Assembly: GCA_021613335.1 (NCBI GenBank)
Contig: JAJTWR010000431.1
Coordinates: 1,426,001 to 1,490,000 of the forward strand
Source of the DNA: Whitmania pigra
Lineage: Eukaryota > Annelida > Clitellata > Hirudinida > Haemopidae
Length of the DNA stretch: 64,000 bases
Reading direction: 5' to 3'
Within the stretch, counting starts at the first letter, position 1; each line of letters starts with the position of its first letter. The notes below the pieces were generated by a model, which saw nothing but the letters and a program-made list of their open reading frames with translations, was not told where the DNA came from and searched no databases. The translations under genes and the position numbers were made by a program. This document shows positions 52,074 to 60,938 of the stretch, one piece after another.

Positions 52074-52969
52074 AGCGACTCGACCTCGCCTTGGGGCTCG
52101 CCATTCTCGTTGTCGCGCTCGGCTGCATCGCGTTCCAGCTCTGGCTACCGACGACAGCGGTCGCGAGCGCTGACTACCGCGCCGTCGACGCGGTCCTCGC
52201 TGCCGAGGCGAAACCCGGCGACGCGGTGCTCCTCTACCCTTGGTGGACCGAGCGCGCCCGCCTCGAACTCCAAACCCGCCTGCCGATTGTCGGCTACCTC
52301 GATTCCGATGCCGACGACCTCGACAGCCACCCGCGCATTTGGGTGCTGGCGCAGCTCCGCCTCCCGCGCTCCAGCTTCTCGCGCTTCTGGGAGCGCTTCG
52401 GCCCCAAGCGCAAAGCCGTCGGCACCCACCGCACCTTCGGACCGCTGACCCTCGCGCTCTACGAGAATGGCCGCTACCGCCCGCAAGTCCCCGGAGGCGC
52501 CGAGCGCATCGCCGCCGCCACTGCCTACCTCGAAGCCCCCGACGGCAGCCGAAACAATTGCACCTGGGATGGCCGCGCGCACCTATGCCCGAACTTGCGT
52601 CCGCTCGAAGTCTCTTGGGGCGAGGTACTCTACGCGCCATACCGCTGCCTCGTTATGAGCCCGCCCGAGGGTGGCCGCCGTCTGGTGCTGGAATTCCCCG
52701 CGAGCACCTTTACCGGCGCTCGGCAGCTCCGCTTGCGTGCGGGCTACATTCCGCTTCGCGGCTCCTCGGAGGGAGCCGCCTCCGCCACAACCGCCCGGCT
52801 CGAGAGCGGCGCCGCGACTTCTCTCACCCTTCCCCCCGCGACGGAGCACCTTGAGCGCCAAGAACTTCCCTTCGATGGGGCGTCGCCAGTGCGCGTCGTC
52901 GTCGAAACGCAAAACCCCCAAGGCCGGGAGTTGTGCGTCTTGCTCGATGCTTTTGTGGAGGAACGATGA
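52070..52969 (+). CDS. Unknown membrane-anchored protein paired with a GT39 enzyme
   Basis: A 299-residue protein with one N-terminal membrane helix (LALGLAILVVALGCIAFQLWL) and an extracytoplasmic part. It contains AVDAVLAAEAKPGDAVLLYPWW, VGYLDSDADDLDSHPRIWVL and a C-terminal beta-rich domain (EVSWGEVLYAPYRCLVMSPP, RLRAGYIPLRG). The first half resembles the soluble periplasmic domains found in family 39 glycosyltransferases. It overlaps both neighbours by ATGA and therefore is probably an accessory to the following glycosyltransferase. No function named. Confidence 0.68.
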   Translation: MKRLDLALGLAILVVALGCIAFQLWLPTTAVASADYRAVDAVLAAEAKPGDAVLLYPWWTERARLELQTRLPIVGYLDSDADDLDSHPRIWVLAQLRLPRSSFSRFWERFGPKRKAVGTHRTFGPLTLALYENGRYRPQVPGGAERIAAATAYLEAPDGSRNNCTWDGRAHLCPNLRPLEVSWGEVLYAPYRCLVMSPPEGGRRLVLEFPASTFTGARQLRLRAGYIPLRGSSEGAASATTARLESGAATSLTLPPATEHLERQELPFDGASPVRVVVETQNPQGRELCVLLDAFVEER

Positions 52970-54747
52970 AGCGCGACCGAACCATCGCCATACTCCTTTT
53001 CCTCGGTGCCTTCGCGCTCCTCTGCGCCACGGAGCAGGCGGTGGGATTCGTCCGCGACGAGGGCTTCTACTTCCACGCGGGAGAGGTCTATACGAAATGG
53101 TTAGTTTCGGTTTTTCACTCGCCGGGAACGGCGCTCACCGACCGAGCGATCTTCGACGCGTTCGGTAACACGAACACGGCGCACCCGGTATTGATGAAGT
53201 TCCTCTATGGTATTTCGCACTACGTATTGCACCAAAAACTGGGCTGGCTCCGCCCCGGGACTGCCTTTCGCCTTCCTGCGCTCCTCGTGGCAGCAGCGCT
53301 GTTGCCGCTCCTGTACTTCTTTGCTCGTAAGCGCGTCGGCAAGATCGCCGCGGTCTTCGCGGCGTTGGGTTGGCTTGCCGTGCCCCGCCAGTTCTTCCAC
53401 TCACATCTCTCCTGCTTCGACGTGCCAGTGGCTTTCGCTTGGCTCCTCGTCGTCTACTGTTTCGTCGAAGCGCAGGAGAGAAAGCGGTATTGGCTCTACA
53501 CTGGGATTGTCTTCGGGCTCGCGCTCGCGACGAAGCACAACGCATTCTTTCTTCCCTTCGTGTTGACGCCGCTCGCGGTGTGGCGCGCCTTTACCGAAAC
53601 CGCCGCACAGAGCGAACCCCGACGCCTTGTCGTCCTCGTGCTCGCCGCAGTCGGAGGCTGCGTTGCCGCTATCGCTCTCCTCGTCCTCTTTGCGCGTTCC
53701 CCAGAAATCTTCCTCGCTTCGCCAAGTCTCATCGCACTTACCGCCCTGATTATTCTCGCGACCGGCGTGTACGTGGGATTCACACTCAAGCGCCTGTCGC
53801 GCACGAGCGAACCTGCATTCCGAGCGATGGCACCGCTCGCGGCCATGGCGGTACTTGGCCCGCTCATCTTCTATATTCACTGGCCGTATTTCTGGTTCGC
53901 GCCGATTCCGCGCATGGCCTCGTACTTCCATTATTACCTGAATCACGAGGTCTATCCCTGGTTCTACCTGGGCCAAATCCTGCGCGATCCGCCCTATCCG
54001 CTCGCTTACGTGGTTGTCGTGACCGCCCTCACCGTGCCGACCGCACTATTGTTGCCGATGGTCCTGGGTTTTTTTCGCTCACTCATCCAGACGATTCGGC
54101 GACGCACGGATTGGCTCACCGTAGTCCTCCTCGTGAATGCGGCCTTCCCTATCGCGCTTATCTCGCACCCCATGGTGGCCCATTTCGGTGGTGTGAAACA
54201 TTGGCTCGCGGCGATGCTCTTCCTGCTCATTTTCGCCGCCGAGATGGTTGAGCGCGGCGGCGCAGCGCTCGGCGCCGTCCTTCCGGCGCGGCTGCGTGCG
54301 GCCGCCCTTCCCGGGCTCGCCGCGCTGGTGCTCCTCCCGGGGACCATCGCCACCGCCCGCATCCACCCGTACGGGACGAGCGCCTATTCCGAACTTGCTG
54401 GTGGACTCCCGGGCGCCGCGACCCTCGGCATGCAGCGCCAGTACTGGGCCAACAACGTGACGGGGGTGCTCCCGTGGCTTCGTGAGCATGCTCGCCCTGG
54501 CGACCGCGTATATCTGCACGAGAACCACGGCAGGCAGGTCTACGACAACGTCATGAACGGCATGATTCCCTCGAACCTCCGCTACATCGGAAGCCCCCAA
54601 GGCGCAGACATCGTCGCCTACCAGTACCACCAAGAATTCCGGAACGCGGAGTTCGAGACCTGGCAGTCCCTCGGGACTACCCATCCGGTCTACGGGCTCT
54701 ACCTCGACGAGACGCCGCAGATTATCGTTTACCAGCGTCCGCGCTGA
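52966..54747 (+). CDS. Family 39 (ArnT/PMT-like) glycosyltransferase
   Basis: 593 residues from ATG 52966 (ATGA overlap with the preceding gene; the frame is open to 52933). About eleven membrane helices. The catalytic acidic pair is in the first periplasmic loop (VGFVRDEGFYFHAGE). HPVLMKFLYGIS and the helix LVAAALLPLLYFFARKRVG are typical of GT39. The last 160 residues form a periplasmic domain (VLPWLREHARPGDRVYLHEN). It transfers a sugar from a polyprenyl phosphate to lipid or protein in the periplasm. Its last 26 bp overlap the convergent epimerase gene. Confidence 0.85.
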   Translation: MKRDRTIAILLFLGAFALLCATEQAVGFVRDEGFYFHAGEVYTKWLVSVFHSPGTALTDRAIFDAFGNTNTAHPVLMKFLYGISHYVLHQKLGWLRPGTAFRLPALLVAAALLPLLYFFARKRVGKIAAVFAALGWLAVPRQFFHSHLSCFDVPVAFAWLLVVYCFVEAQERKRYWLYTGIVFGLALATKHNAFFLPFVLTPLAVWRAFTETAAQSEPRRLVVLVLAAVGGCVAAIALLVLFARSPEIFLASPSLIALTALIILATGVYVGFTLKRLSRTSEPAFRAMAPLAAMAVLGPLIFYIHWPYFWFAPIPRMASYFHYYLNHEVYPWFYLGQILRDPPYPLAYVVVVTALTVPTALLLPMVLGFFRSLIQTIRRRTDWLTVVLLVNAAFPIALISHPMVAHFGGVKHWLAAMLFLLIFAAEMVERGGAALGAVLPARLRAAALPGLAALVLLPGTIATARIHPYGTSAYSELAGGLPGAATLGMQRQYWANNVTGVLPWLREHARPGDRVYLHENHGRQVYDNVMNGMIPSNLRYIGSPQGADIVAYQYHQEFRNAEFETWQSLGTTHPVYGLYLDETPQIIVYQRPR

Positions 54748-55666
54748 GCGCGGTGCGCGTCCAGGCGATGGTCGCCTGAAGCCCTTGGTCAAGGGTCACC
54801 GACGGCGCCCACGACAGCGCCGTGCGCGCAAGGCCGTTGGTGAGCACGCTGTGGCGCTGCTCTCCGGCTCGGGCGGGCGCATGCGTCGGACGCATGTGCA
54901 CCTTGGCTGCGGCGGCGAGCCGCGAGTAGAGGTCCACCACCGACGTGCCGACCCCGCTGCAGATGTTGACCCCGCCTTTGAATTCGCAGTCGAGCGCCCG
55001 CACGTTCGCGGCCACGACGTCGCCGATGTACACGAAGTCGCGGGTCTGCAGGCCGTCGCCGAAGATGCTGCACGGCTCGCCCTTCACGAGACGCTCGCTG
55101 AAAATCGCCACCACTCCGGCTTCGCCATGCGGGTCCTGGCGCGGGCCGTACACGTTGGAGTAGCGCAGCGCCACGGTGTGCACGCCGTTGAGGCGGCCGA
55201 AGCAGTGGATGGCGAGCTCCGCCGCGTGTTTCGAGACTCCGTAGAACGACGAGGGCGCCGACGGGGCGTTCTCCGCCGTCGGTATCGGCGCGTCGTCGCC
55301 GTACATGGAGCCGCCGGACGCCGAATACACGACCCGGGTGAGCGCTCCGCCGCGGGCGCAGGCTTCGAGACAATTGAGGGTGCCGCCCACGTTGATGTCG
55401 GCGTCGAGACGCGGCTCACGCACCGAGCGGCGCACGTCGATTTGGGCCGCGTGGTGGTTCAGCACTTCGGGTCGAAACGCAGCCAATTCCTTCGCCGCGC
55501 TCTCGCTGCGGATGTCAGCTTCCACGAAGCGCGCTCGTGCGTCGAGGTTGGCTTTGCGACCACTCGAGAGGTCGTCGACGATCAGTACTTCGTGCCCGAG
55601 GTCGATGTAGTTGTTGACGATATGGGACCCGATGAATCCCGCTCCACCGGTGATGGCAATACGCAA
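54722..55666 (-). CDS. NAD-dependent sugar epimerase, GalE-like
   Basis: A 314-residue extended short-chain dehydrogenase. NAD motif RIAITGGAGFIGSHIVN at the very start; the catalytic YxxxK is in SSFYGVSKHAAELAI and Ser/Thr in VVYSASGGSMYGD. LRYSNVYGPRQDPHGEAGVVAIF is the substrate region typical of UDP-glucose/UDP-GlcNAc 4-epimerases. TTG start at 55666, which lies within the 3' end of the upstream epimerase gene (85-bp overlap). Last gene of the nucleotide-sugar operon. Confidence 0.9.
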   Translation of the reverse strand: MRIAITGGAGFIGSHIVNNYIDLGHEVLIVDDLSSGRKANLDARARFVEADIRSESAAKELAAFRPEVLNHHAAQIDVRRSVREPRLDADINVGGTLNCLEACARGGALTRVVYSASGGSMYGDDAPIPTAENAPSAPSSFYGVSKHAAELAIHCFGRLNGVHTVALRYSNVYGPRQDPHGEAGVVAIFSERLVKGEPCSIFGDGLQTRDFVYIGDVVAANVRALDCEFKGGVNICSGVGTSVVDLYSRLAAAAKVHMRPTHAPARAGEQRHSVLTNGLARTALSWAPSVTLDQGLQATIAWTRTALSADAGKR

Positions 55667-56664
55667 AGGGAACCTTCCAAGAATGAGCGAACCGTCTCGG
55701 CCAACCCGAGGGACAAGGACGACATGGGGTTGTAGCCTATCTGTCGCTGCGCGGCGCGGATATCTGCGCGGGAATGTTGAAGATCCCCAGTCCGTGCCGG
55801 CCTGAAAACAGGTTCTGCGTGTGTTGCTTCCGGATGCCAGCGGGCGACGAAATCCCGCAGGAGTCGATGGAGGACGAGGAGGCTCGTCGAACCTCCGGCA
55901 GCGATGTTGAAGACCTGCCCGAAGGACTCCGCGGTCGCGGCCCTCGCCGCGAGGAGATTCGCCGAAACGACATTCTCAACGAAGCAGAAGTCGCGACTCA
56001 CGCTGCCGTCGCCAAACACTTCGCAGGGCTCCCCGTTCGCGAGGCGGTGAATCCACCGGGGAATCACCGCCGCATACGGCCCCGAGGGGTTTTGGCGAGG
56101 CCCGAACACATTGAAGTACCGCAGGCCGATGCAGGGGAACCCGAAGCAGCGGTGCATCGTCTCGGCTATCTGCTCGACCGTCCGTTTGCTCGCCGCGTAG
56201 GGCGAGCGAGGGCTACCGATGCGCGACTCCGTTTGCGGCAGGTCGATGCAGTCGCCATAGACCGAACTCGACGAAGCGTAGATCACCCGCTCCACCCGCG
56301 CCCGCCGCGCGGCTTCAAACACCTCGAAGCTCCCGAGCACGTTGGCGTGGAAGGTTGCGCGCGGAAACTCCAGGCTGCGCGGCACGGACCCCAAGGCCGC
56401 TTGGTGGAGCACGAAGCGTACGTCTTCGCAGGCCGAGGCCACGAGTTCGGCGTCGACGATGCTCCCGTGGACGAGTTCCAGCGCGCCCGGCGATCCGGAG
56501 CGCTTCCAGGCACCCTCGTAGGCGAGGCGCAGATTCTCTCGGGAGCCGGTCGAAAAATCGTCGAGCACCCGGACGTGCTCGCCTTCTGCGAGGAGCGTCT
56601 CCACGATATGCGAGCCGATGAAGCCCGCTCCTCCGGTGATGAGCCAACGGTCGCTCGTGCTCAT
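55582..56664 (-). CDS. NAD-dependent epimerase, WbpP-like (UDP-GlcNAc 4-epimerase type)
   Basis: 360 residues from ATG 56664 (ATGA overlap with the dehydrogenase gene). WLITGGAGFIGSHIVETLL, ASSSSVYGD with the catalytic Ser, SPYAASKRTVEQIAE (YxxxK) and LRYFNVFGPRQNPSGPYAAVIPRW are closest to WbpP/Gne-type epimerases. The homologous part ends about residue 330 (GYNPMSSLSLGLAETVRSFL); the last about 30 residues (Ser/Thr-rich) are read from within the next gene, so the normal stop may have been lost. Pairs with the adjacent dehydrogenase to make UDP-GalNAcA-type sugars. Confidence 0.9.
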   Translation of the reverse strand: MSTSDRWLITGGAGFIGSHIVETLLAEGEHVRVLDDFSTGSRENLRLAYEGAWKRSGSPGALELVHGSIVDAELVASACEDVRFVLHQAALGSVPRSLEFPRATFHANVLGSFEVFEAARRARVERVIYASSSSVYGDCIDLPQTESRIGSPRSPYAASKRTVEQIAETMHRCFGFPCIGLRYFNVFGPRQNPSGPYAAVIPRWIHRLANGEPCEVFGDGSVSRDFCFVENVVSANLLAARAATAESFGQVFNIAAGGSTSLLVLHRLLRDFVARWHPEATHAEPVFRPARTGDLQHSRADIRAAQRQIGYNPMSSLSLGLAETVRSFLEGSLCVLPSPVERDSSGPISSTTTSTSGTKY

Positions 56665-57294
56665 AGCGACCAATAGTGCGCGCGCTCCGCTGGCACCGCG
56701 CCCGGTGGAATGAGGTGTTTGATGTCTACGAGGACTCCGCCGACTTTCAGCCGATCGACAAAGAAGTTCGGCGGCGCGCTGCGGAATTGCCGGTGGGGCA
56801 CCGCCACAATCAGCGCGTCGAGCTCCGTCAACTGTCCAAGCGGGCTCATCGCGAGGCCGTACTCGGCCTCGACCTCCGCCTCGTCGGCGAGCGGGTCTGC
56901 CACCAGCACCTCGACGCCGAACTCCTTCAGCTCACGCACGATGTCCGGCACCTTGGAGTTTCGGATGTCCGACACATCTTCCTTGAAGGTGAGGCCGAGC
57001 ACGCCCACCCGGGCGCCACGCGCGGCGAGGTTCGCGTTGACGAGCAGCTTTACCGTCCGCTGCGCCACGTGCGCCGCCATGGCGTTGTTGATTTTGCGAC
57101 CGGCGAGGATGACTTGGGGCTCGTAGCCGAGCTGCGCCGCCTTGGTGGTGAGGTAGTAGGGGTCTACGCCGATGCAGTGGCCGCCGACGAGCCCCGGCGT
57201 GAACGGCAGGAAGTTCCACTTGGTCTTCGCCGCCGCGAGCACATCGCTCGTGCGGATGTGCATGCGGTCGAAAATCAGCGACAGCTCGTTCATG

Positions 57295-57326
<32 letters not shown>

Positions 57327-57956
57327 AATCACCTTCGCCGCCTCCGCGACCTTGATGCTGGGCGCGCGGTGGACTCCGGCGGCGACGATGCGCCCGTAGG
57401 CGGCGGCGATGCGTTCGAGGGACTCGCTGTCCTCGCCGGAGACCACCTTCACGATGCGCTCCAGCGTGTGCTCTAGGTCGCCGGGGTTGATGCGCTCGGG
57501 CGAGTAGCCGAGCTTGAAGTCCCGGCCAGCCTTAAGGCCGGAGGCTCGCGCGAGTATCGGCCCGCAGAGCTCTTCGGTGACGCCGGGGTAGACCGTCGAT
57601 TCGTACACGACGATTGCGCCGGGCTTCAGGAACTGGCCGACAGTCTCGGTTGCCGAGAGGAGCGGGCGCAGGTCCGGGCGATTGTCGGCGTCGACAGGCG
57701 TCGGGACTGCCACGACGAAAAAGGTGCAGCCGAGGAGCAGCGATGGTTCGGCGGTGATGAGCAGCGTGGAACTCGTCAGTTCGGCCTGCGTCACTTCGCC
57801 GGTGTGGTCCACGCCCGCGCGGAGCCGCTCGACCTTCGCCCGGTCGCGGTCGAACCCGACGGTGTCCGGAAAGTGCTTCGCGAAAGCGAGGGCGACGGGC
57901 AAGCCCACGTAGCCAAGGCCGACCACGCCAATGCGCTCGGCGGCCGCATTACCCAT
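56661..57956 (-). CDS. UDP-N-acetylhexosamine 6-dehydrogenase (WbpA/TviB-like)
   Basis: A 431-residue nucleotide-sugar dehydrogenase that oxidises C6 of a UDP-sugar with NAD. Rossmann motif RIGVVGLGYVGLPVALAFA; ESTVYPGVTEE and GYSPERINPGD are characteristic of the UDP-N-acetyl rather than the UDP-glucose branch. The catalytic Cys lies in TPGLVGGHCIGVDPYYL, and TFKEDVSDIRNSK is the C-terminal NAD-side motif. Upstream is the DTW gene (18-bp gap), downstream two epimerases, an arrangement seen in capsule or O-antigen loci. Confidence 0.92.
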
Positions 57957-57974
57957 CGGCGCCCTCGCGGGAGA

Positions 57975-58592
57975 CTACCGAGAACGGTGGCGGCTCGCGT
58001 TCGGGAGCTGCGCGCGGATGTACACGAGCTGCCGCTCGACCATCGCATCGAAGGCCCGCAGCAGCGGCGCACCCAGGCCCGGCGAGCCTTCGAGAATTTC
58101 CAGCGCCTGCGCTGCCGCTTCGATGGTCGCAAGGCAGTGCGGCGCGGGCTCCCGACGGATGCGGTAATTTCCCGGCGTCGATGGGGTGAGCGATACCCGA
58201 GGCAGCTTCGACAGCACCGGGCAGTGCAGGGCGAGCTTCTTCGCGGTGGACCAGGTCCCGTCGACGAGCACCAACGTCGAGGGCAGCGGCGGCACAAGCT
58301 CTCGCAGCTCGGTTGATTCCGCCGAAGGGAAGAGCAGGGCGGTTCCCGGCTCCGCACACAGCTCTACGAGCCGTGGGTGCTCCAGCGCCGTGAGGCCCAC
58401 GTAGTACTCGCTGTTGGGCAGACACATATGCGCCATGCGACAGGTGCTGACCCCCACCTTGGCTTCGAGCGGGTGCTGCAGAAACAGCACCCGGGTGCGG
58501 GTAGCGACTTTCGTGATGTCGCCGCACCAACAGACGACCGCCGGGCGTCGGCACACCCAACACATCGCCCGCGGGGTGAGTTCTTCGGACAA
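57975..58592 (-). CDS. DTW-domain protein (tRNA-uridine aminocarboxypropyltransferase family)
   Basis: A 205-residue protein. CWVCRRPAVVCWC near the N-terminus is the zinc-binding Cys set; VLVDGTWSTAKKL is the D-x-T-W motif and NYRIRREPAPHCLATIEAAA the second family signature. DTW proteins (TapT/TrmO-independent) place an aminocarboxypropyl group on tRNA uridine. The start is a TTG at 58592; an ATG at 58565 would still keep the Cys cluster. Divergent from the M24 peptidase and first gene of the sugar operon, whose other genes are unrelated to tRNA. Confidence 0.85.
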   Translation of the reverse strand: MSEELTPRAMCWVCRRPAVVCWCGDITKVATRTRVLFLQHPLEAKVGVSTCRMAHMCLPNSEYYVGLTALEHPRLVELCAEPGTALLFPSAESTELRELVPPLPSTLVLVDGTWSTAKKLALHCPVLSKLPRVSLTPSTPGNYRIRREPAPHCLATIEAAAQALEILEGSPGLGAPLLRAFDAMVERQLVYIRAQLPNASRHRSR

Positions 58593-58678
58593 GCGAACGT
58601 CGCTGTTGCATGAGAATGTGGTTCACGGCAAGCATGGAGACGCGGCACCAGTCCTCGACACCAACAAAGGACACGCAA

Positions 58679-60091
58679 ATGAGTTACCGACGTCAGCCTT
58701 CATCGCCACCAAAAGGTAAGGAGCGCGTCGAAGAAGCTTTCCGCGCCTTCATGCGCAAGGGCTGGGCCGCCCGAAAAACTGCGTCGACAAAGGCGCTTGC
58801 AGATGTGGAGAATTACCGCGTACGGCGGAAACTCCTCGCGGATCGCTTCCCGAAGCAGCACTTGGTGATTCCGTCGGGCGCTCGCAAGGCGCGCACCCAG
58901 GCGACGAATTATCCTTTCCGTGCGGGCTCTGATTTTTCCTGGCTCACCGGTTGCCACGAGCCCGACGCAGTGTTGGTGCTCGAAGCGCGCCGCGGCGGCC
59001 TTGTCTCGCGGCTGTTCGTCACCCCGAGCCAAGGCAAAGAAACCGACGCCTTCTTCACCGACCGGGAGGCAGGAGAGCTCTGGGTCGGGCCGACGCCGAG
59101 CCTTGATGAGCGCAAGAAGCGCTACGGCATCGACAGCGTGCATCAGTTGTCGGAGCTTCCGAGCTGGCTTGCAAAGCACAAGGTTGAACTCCTGCCCGGC
59201 GTGGACCTCCGGCTCGAAAAGTACGTGCGGGCGAAAAAGAAGCGCTCGCCGCTCGCGCTCGCTTTGGCGGAGCTTCGCCTGCTCAAAGACCCAACGGAAA
59301 TTGCCGAACTCCGCTCGGCGATTGCAGTGACGAAGCGCGCGCTCGGCGATGTGCTGCGGCACCTGCGCCCGGGGGTGAGCGAGCGCACGCTCGAAGCGGT
59401 GTTCTCGCACCGCGCCCGCCGCGAAGGAAATTGGGTCGGCTACGAGCCAATTATGGCGAGCGGCGCCAACGCCTGCGTGCTCCACTGGAACCGCAACGAC
59501 GGGACCGTCGCCCAAGGCGACCTCGTGCTCATCGACGCTGGGGTGGAGGTCGCGTCGCTCTACACCGCCGACATCACCCGCACGTTTCCTGTCGACGGGG
59601 TCTTCAGCGACCGCCAGCGCGCAGTCTACGACATCGTCGAGAGCGCGAAAGCCGCAGCCATCGCCGCCGTACGCCCGGGCGCCGACTTCCTCGCGCCGCA
59701 CCGTGCGGCGAGCGCCGTGCTCGCGCAAGGGCTCATCGACTTACGGTTGCTGAAGGGGAGCCTCGAAGCGGTCCTGAAGAGCGGGCACTACCGGCGCTAC
59801 ACCCTCCACGGGACGAGCCACATGCTCGGGCTCGACGTACACGACTCCAACGCCTTCCCTTACCGGGAGAAGCGCCTCACGCCGGGGATGGTCCTCACCA
59901 TCGAGCCGGGGCTCTACATCCAGCCCGACGACCTCCTCGCGCCGCGGGCGCTCCGTGGCCTCGGGGTGCGCCTTGAGGACAATGTGCTCGTCACCGAGGA
60001 AAACCACGAAAACCTCTCCTCGGCGATTCCGAGCGAAGCCCGCAAAGTCGAGCACTGGGCCGCCGCAGAGCGCGCTTCAGCACAGGAGTAG
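58679..60091 (+). CDS. Xaa-Pro aminopeptidase (M24B family)
   Basis: 470 residues from ATG 58679, which has an AAAGGA site; the frame is open to 58610. An N-terminal creatinase-like domain (FRAGSDFSWLTGCHEPDAVLVLEA) is followed by the pita-bread metal domain. Ligands: Asp in LVLIDAGVEV, Asp in TADITRTFPVDG, His in GTSHMLGLDVHD, Glu in TIEPGLYI and Glu in VRLEDNVLVTEE. It removes N-terminal residues preceding proline. It ends 54 bp before a small basic protein gene. Confidence 0.94.
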   Translation: MSYRRQPSSPPKGKERVEEAFRAFMRKGWAARKTASTKALADVENYRVRRKLLADRFPKQHLVIPSGARKARTQATNYPFRAGSDFSWLTGCHEPDAVLVLEARRGGLVSRLFVTPSQGKETDAFFTDREAGELWVGPTPSLDERKKRYGIDSVHQLSELPSWLAKHKVELLPGVDLRLEKYVRAKKKRSPLALALAELRLLKDPTEIAELRSAIAVTKRALGDVLRHLRPGVSERTLEAVFSHRARREGNWVGYEPIMASGANACVLHWNRNDGTVAQGDLVLIDAGVEVASLYTADITRTFPVDGVFSDRQRAVYDIVESAKAAAIAAVRPGADFLAPHRAASAVLAQGLIDLRLLKGSLEAVLKSGHYRRYTLHGTSHMLGLDVHDSNAFPYREKRLTPGMVLTIEPGLYIQPDDLLAPRALRGLGVRLEDNVLVTEENHENLSSAIPSEARKVEHWAAAERASAQE

Positions 60092-60145
60092 TTGCAAACT
60101 GCACAGACGTGCTATGCGGGACCGCCACCCATTGAAGGAGAGCTC

Positions 60146-60268
60146 ATGGCCCGCAGTAAGTCGAAACACCTGCGTGTTCGCACGAAGATCCGTCATCGTT
60201 GGAAGACCCGGCGCGACAACAAGCGCGCCGCCGAAAAGACGGCCTCGGCGAGCAAGAAGAAGAAATAA
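60146..60268 (+). CDS. 40-residue basic protein
   Basis: ATG 60146 with a strong GAAGGAG site six bases upstream opens 40 codons: MARSKSKHLRVRTKIRHRWK, then TRRDNKRAAEKTASASKKKK. Nearly half the residues are Lys or Arg. The ribosome-binding site, position in a 186-bp gap and codon use typical of the genome argue for a real gene. Charge and size resemble small ribosome- or nucleic-acid-associated proteins; no family is named. Confidence 0.7.
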   Translation: MARSKSKHLRVRTKIRHRWKTRRDNKRAAEKTASASKKKK

Positions 60269-60277
60269 TCCCTCGTC

Positions 60278-60922
60278 ATGGGGGAGTACCTCATCGTCGG
60301 CGTCGGAGGCCTCGGTTGCGCGGCCTCGGTAGCGCTCGCGCAGGCCGGTGCACGCGCGCTGACCCTGTACGATGGTGACGTGGTCGATATCTCCAACCTG
60401 CACCGGCAGCTCCTCTTCACGGAAGCCGATGTCGGGGCGCCCAAGGCGTTGGTAGCCGCCGAGCACTTGAAACGGCGTTTCCCGTCGCTCTCGGTGACTG
60501 GCTACCCGGAGAACGTGACCGCGAACAACGCTGGCACTCTGCTCACCGCACACAGCGCGACCCTCGACGGCACGGACTCCCCGGAGGCAAAGTTCATGCT
60601 CTCCGATGCCGCAGCCCTGAGCGGCGCACACCTCGTGTACGGCGCTGCCGTCGGCTGGGAAGGTCGCGCGATGCCGATTGCCCCCGGCGGGCCGTGCCTG
60701 CGCTGCCTCTTCGAGGAACCTCCCTCAGATGCGCAGAACTGCACCGAAGGCGGCATCCTCGGGCCGGTCGCCGCGTTCATCGGTTCGCTCCAGGCGACGC
60801 TCGCGGTGCGAGCGCGGCCGTGGCGCGAGGCCAAACTCTCCATTCTCGACGGGCGCGCGTTCAGCCTGCGAGAAATCGCCGTGCCGCGGCGAGACTCCTG
60901 CAGCGCTCACCCGCGCCGCTGA
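60278..60922 (+). CDS. ThiF/MoeB/HesA-family adenylyltransferase, short form
   Basis: A 214-residue E1-like enzyme. It begins straight at the ATP site (YLIVGVGGLGCAASVALAQAG) and has the Asp loop YDGDVVDISNLHRQLLF, the Lys in DVGAPKALVAAEHL and the second Asp in DGTDSPEAKFML. Zinc ligands are CLRC at about residue 145 and CSAH near the end. The usual N-terminal arm (Y-x-R-Q...GxxGQ), whose Arg reaches into the partner subunit, is missing. A homologous arm-like sequence occurs in the separate protein at 62237-62677. It would adenylate the C-terminus of a ThiS/MoaD-like sulfur carrier; none is in view. Confidence 0.85.
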   Translation: MGEYLIVGVGGLGCAASVALAQAGARALTLYDGDVVDISNLHRQLLFTEADVGAPKALVAAEHLKRRFPSLSVTGYPENVTANNAGTLLTAHSATLDGTDSPEAKFMLSDAAALSGAHLVYGAAVGWEGRAMPIAPGGPCLRCLFEEPPSDAQNCTEGGILGPVAAFIGSLQATLAVRARPWREAKLSILDGRAFSLREIAVPRRDSCSAHPRR

Positions 60923-60938
60923 TTCTTTCGACAGCCGG

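Noticed and set aside
57949..58674. 241-codon frame overlapping the DTW gene on the same strand
   Set aside because: The alternative frame of the same region encodes the Cys cluster, DxTW and YRIRREP motifs; this one has none.
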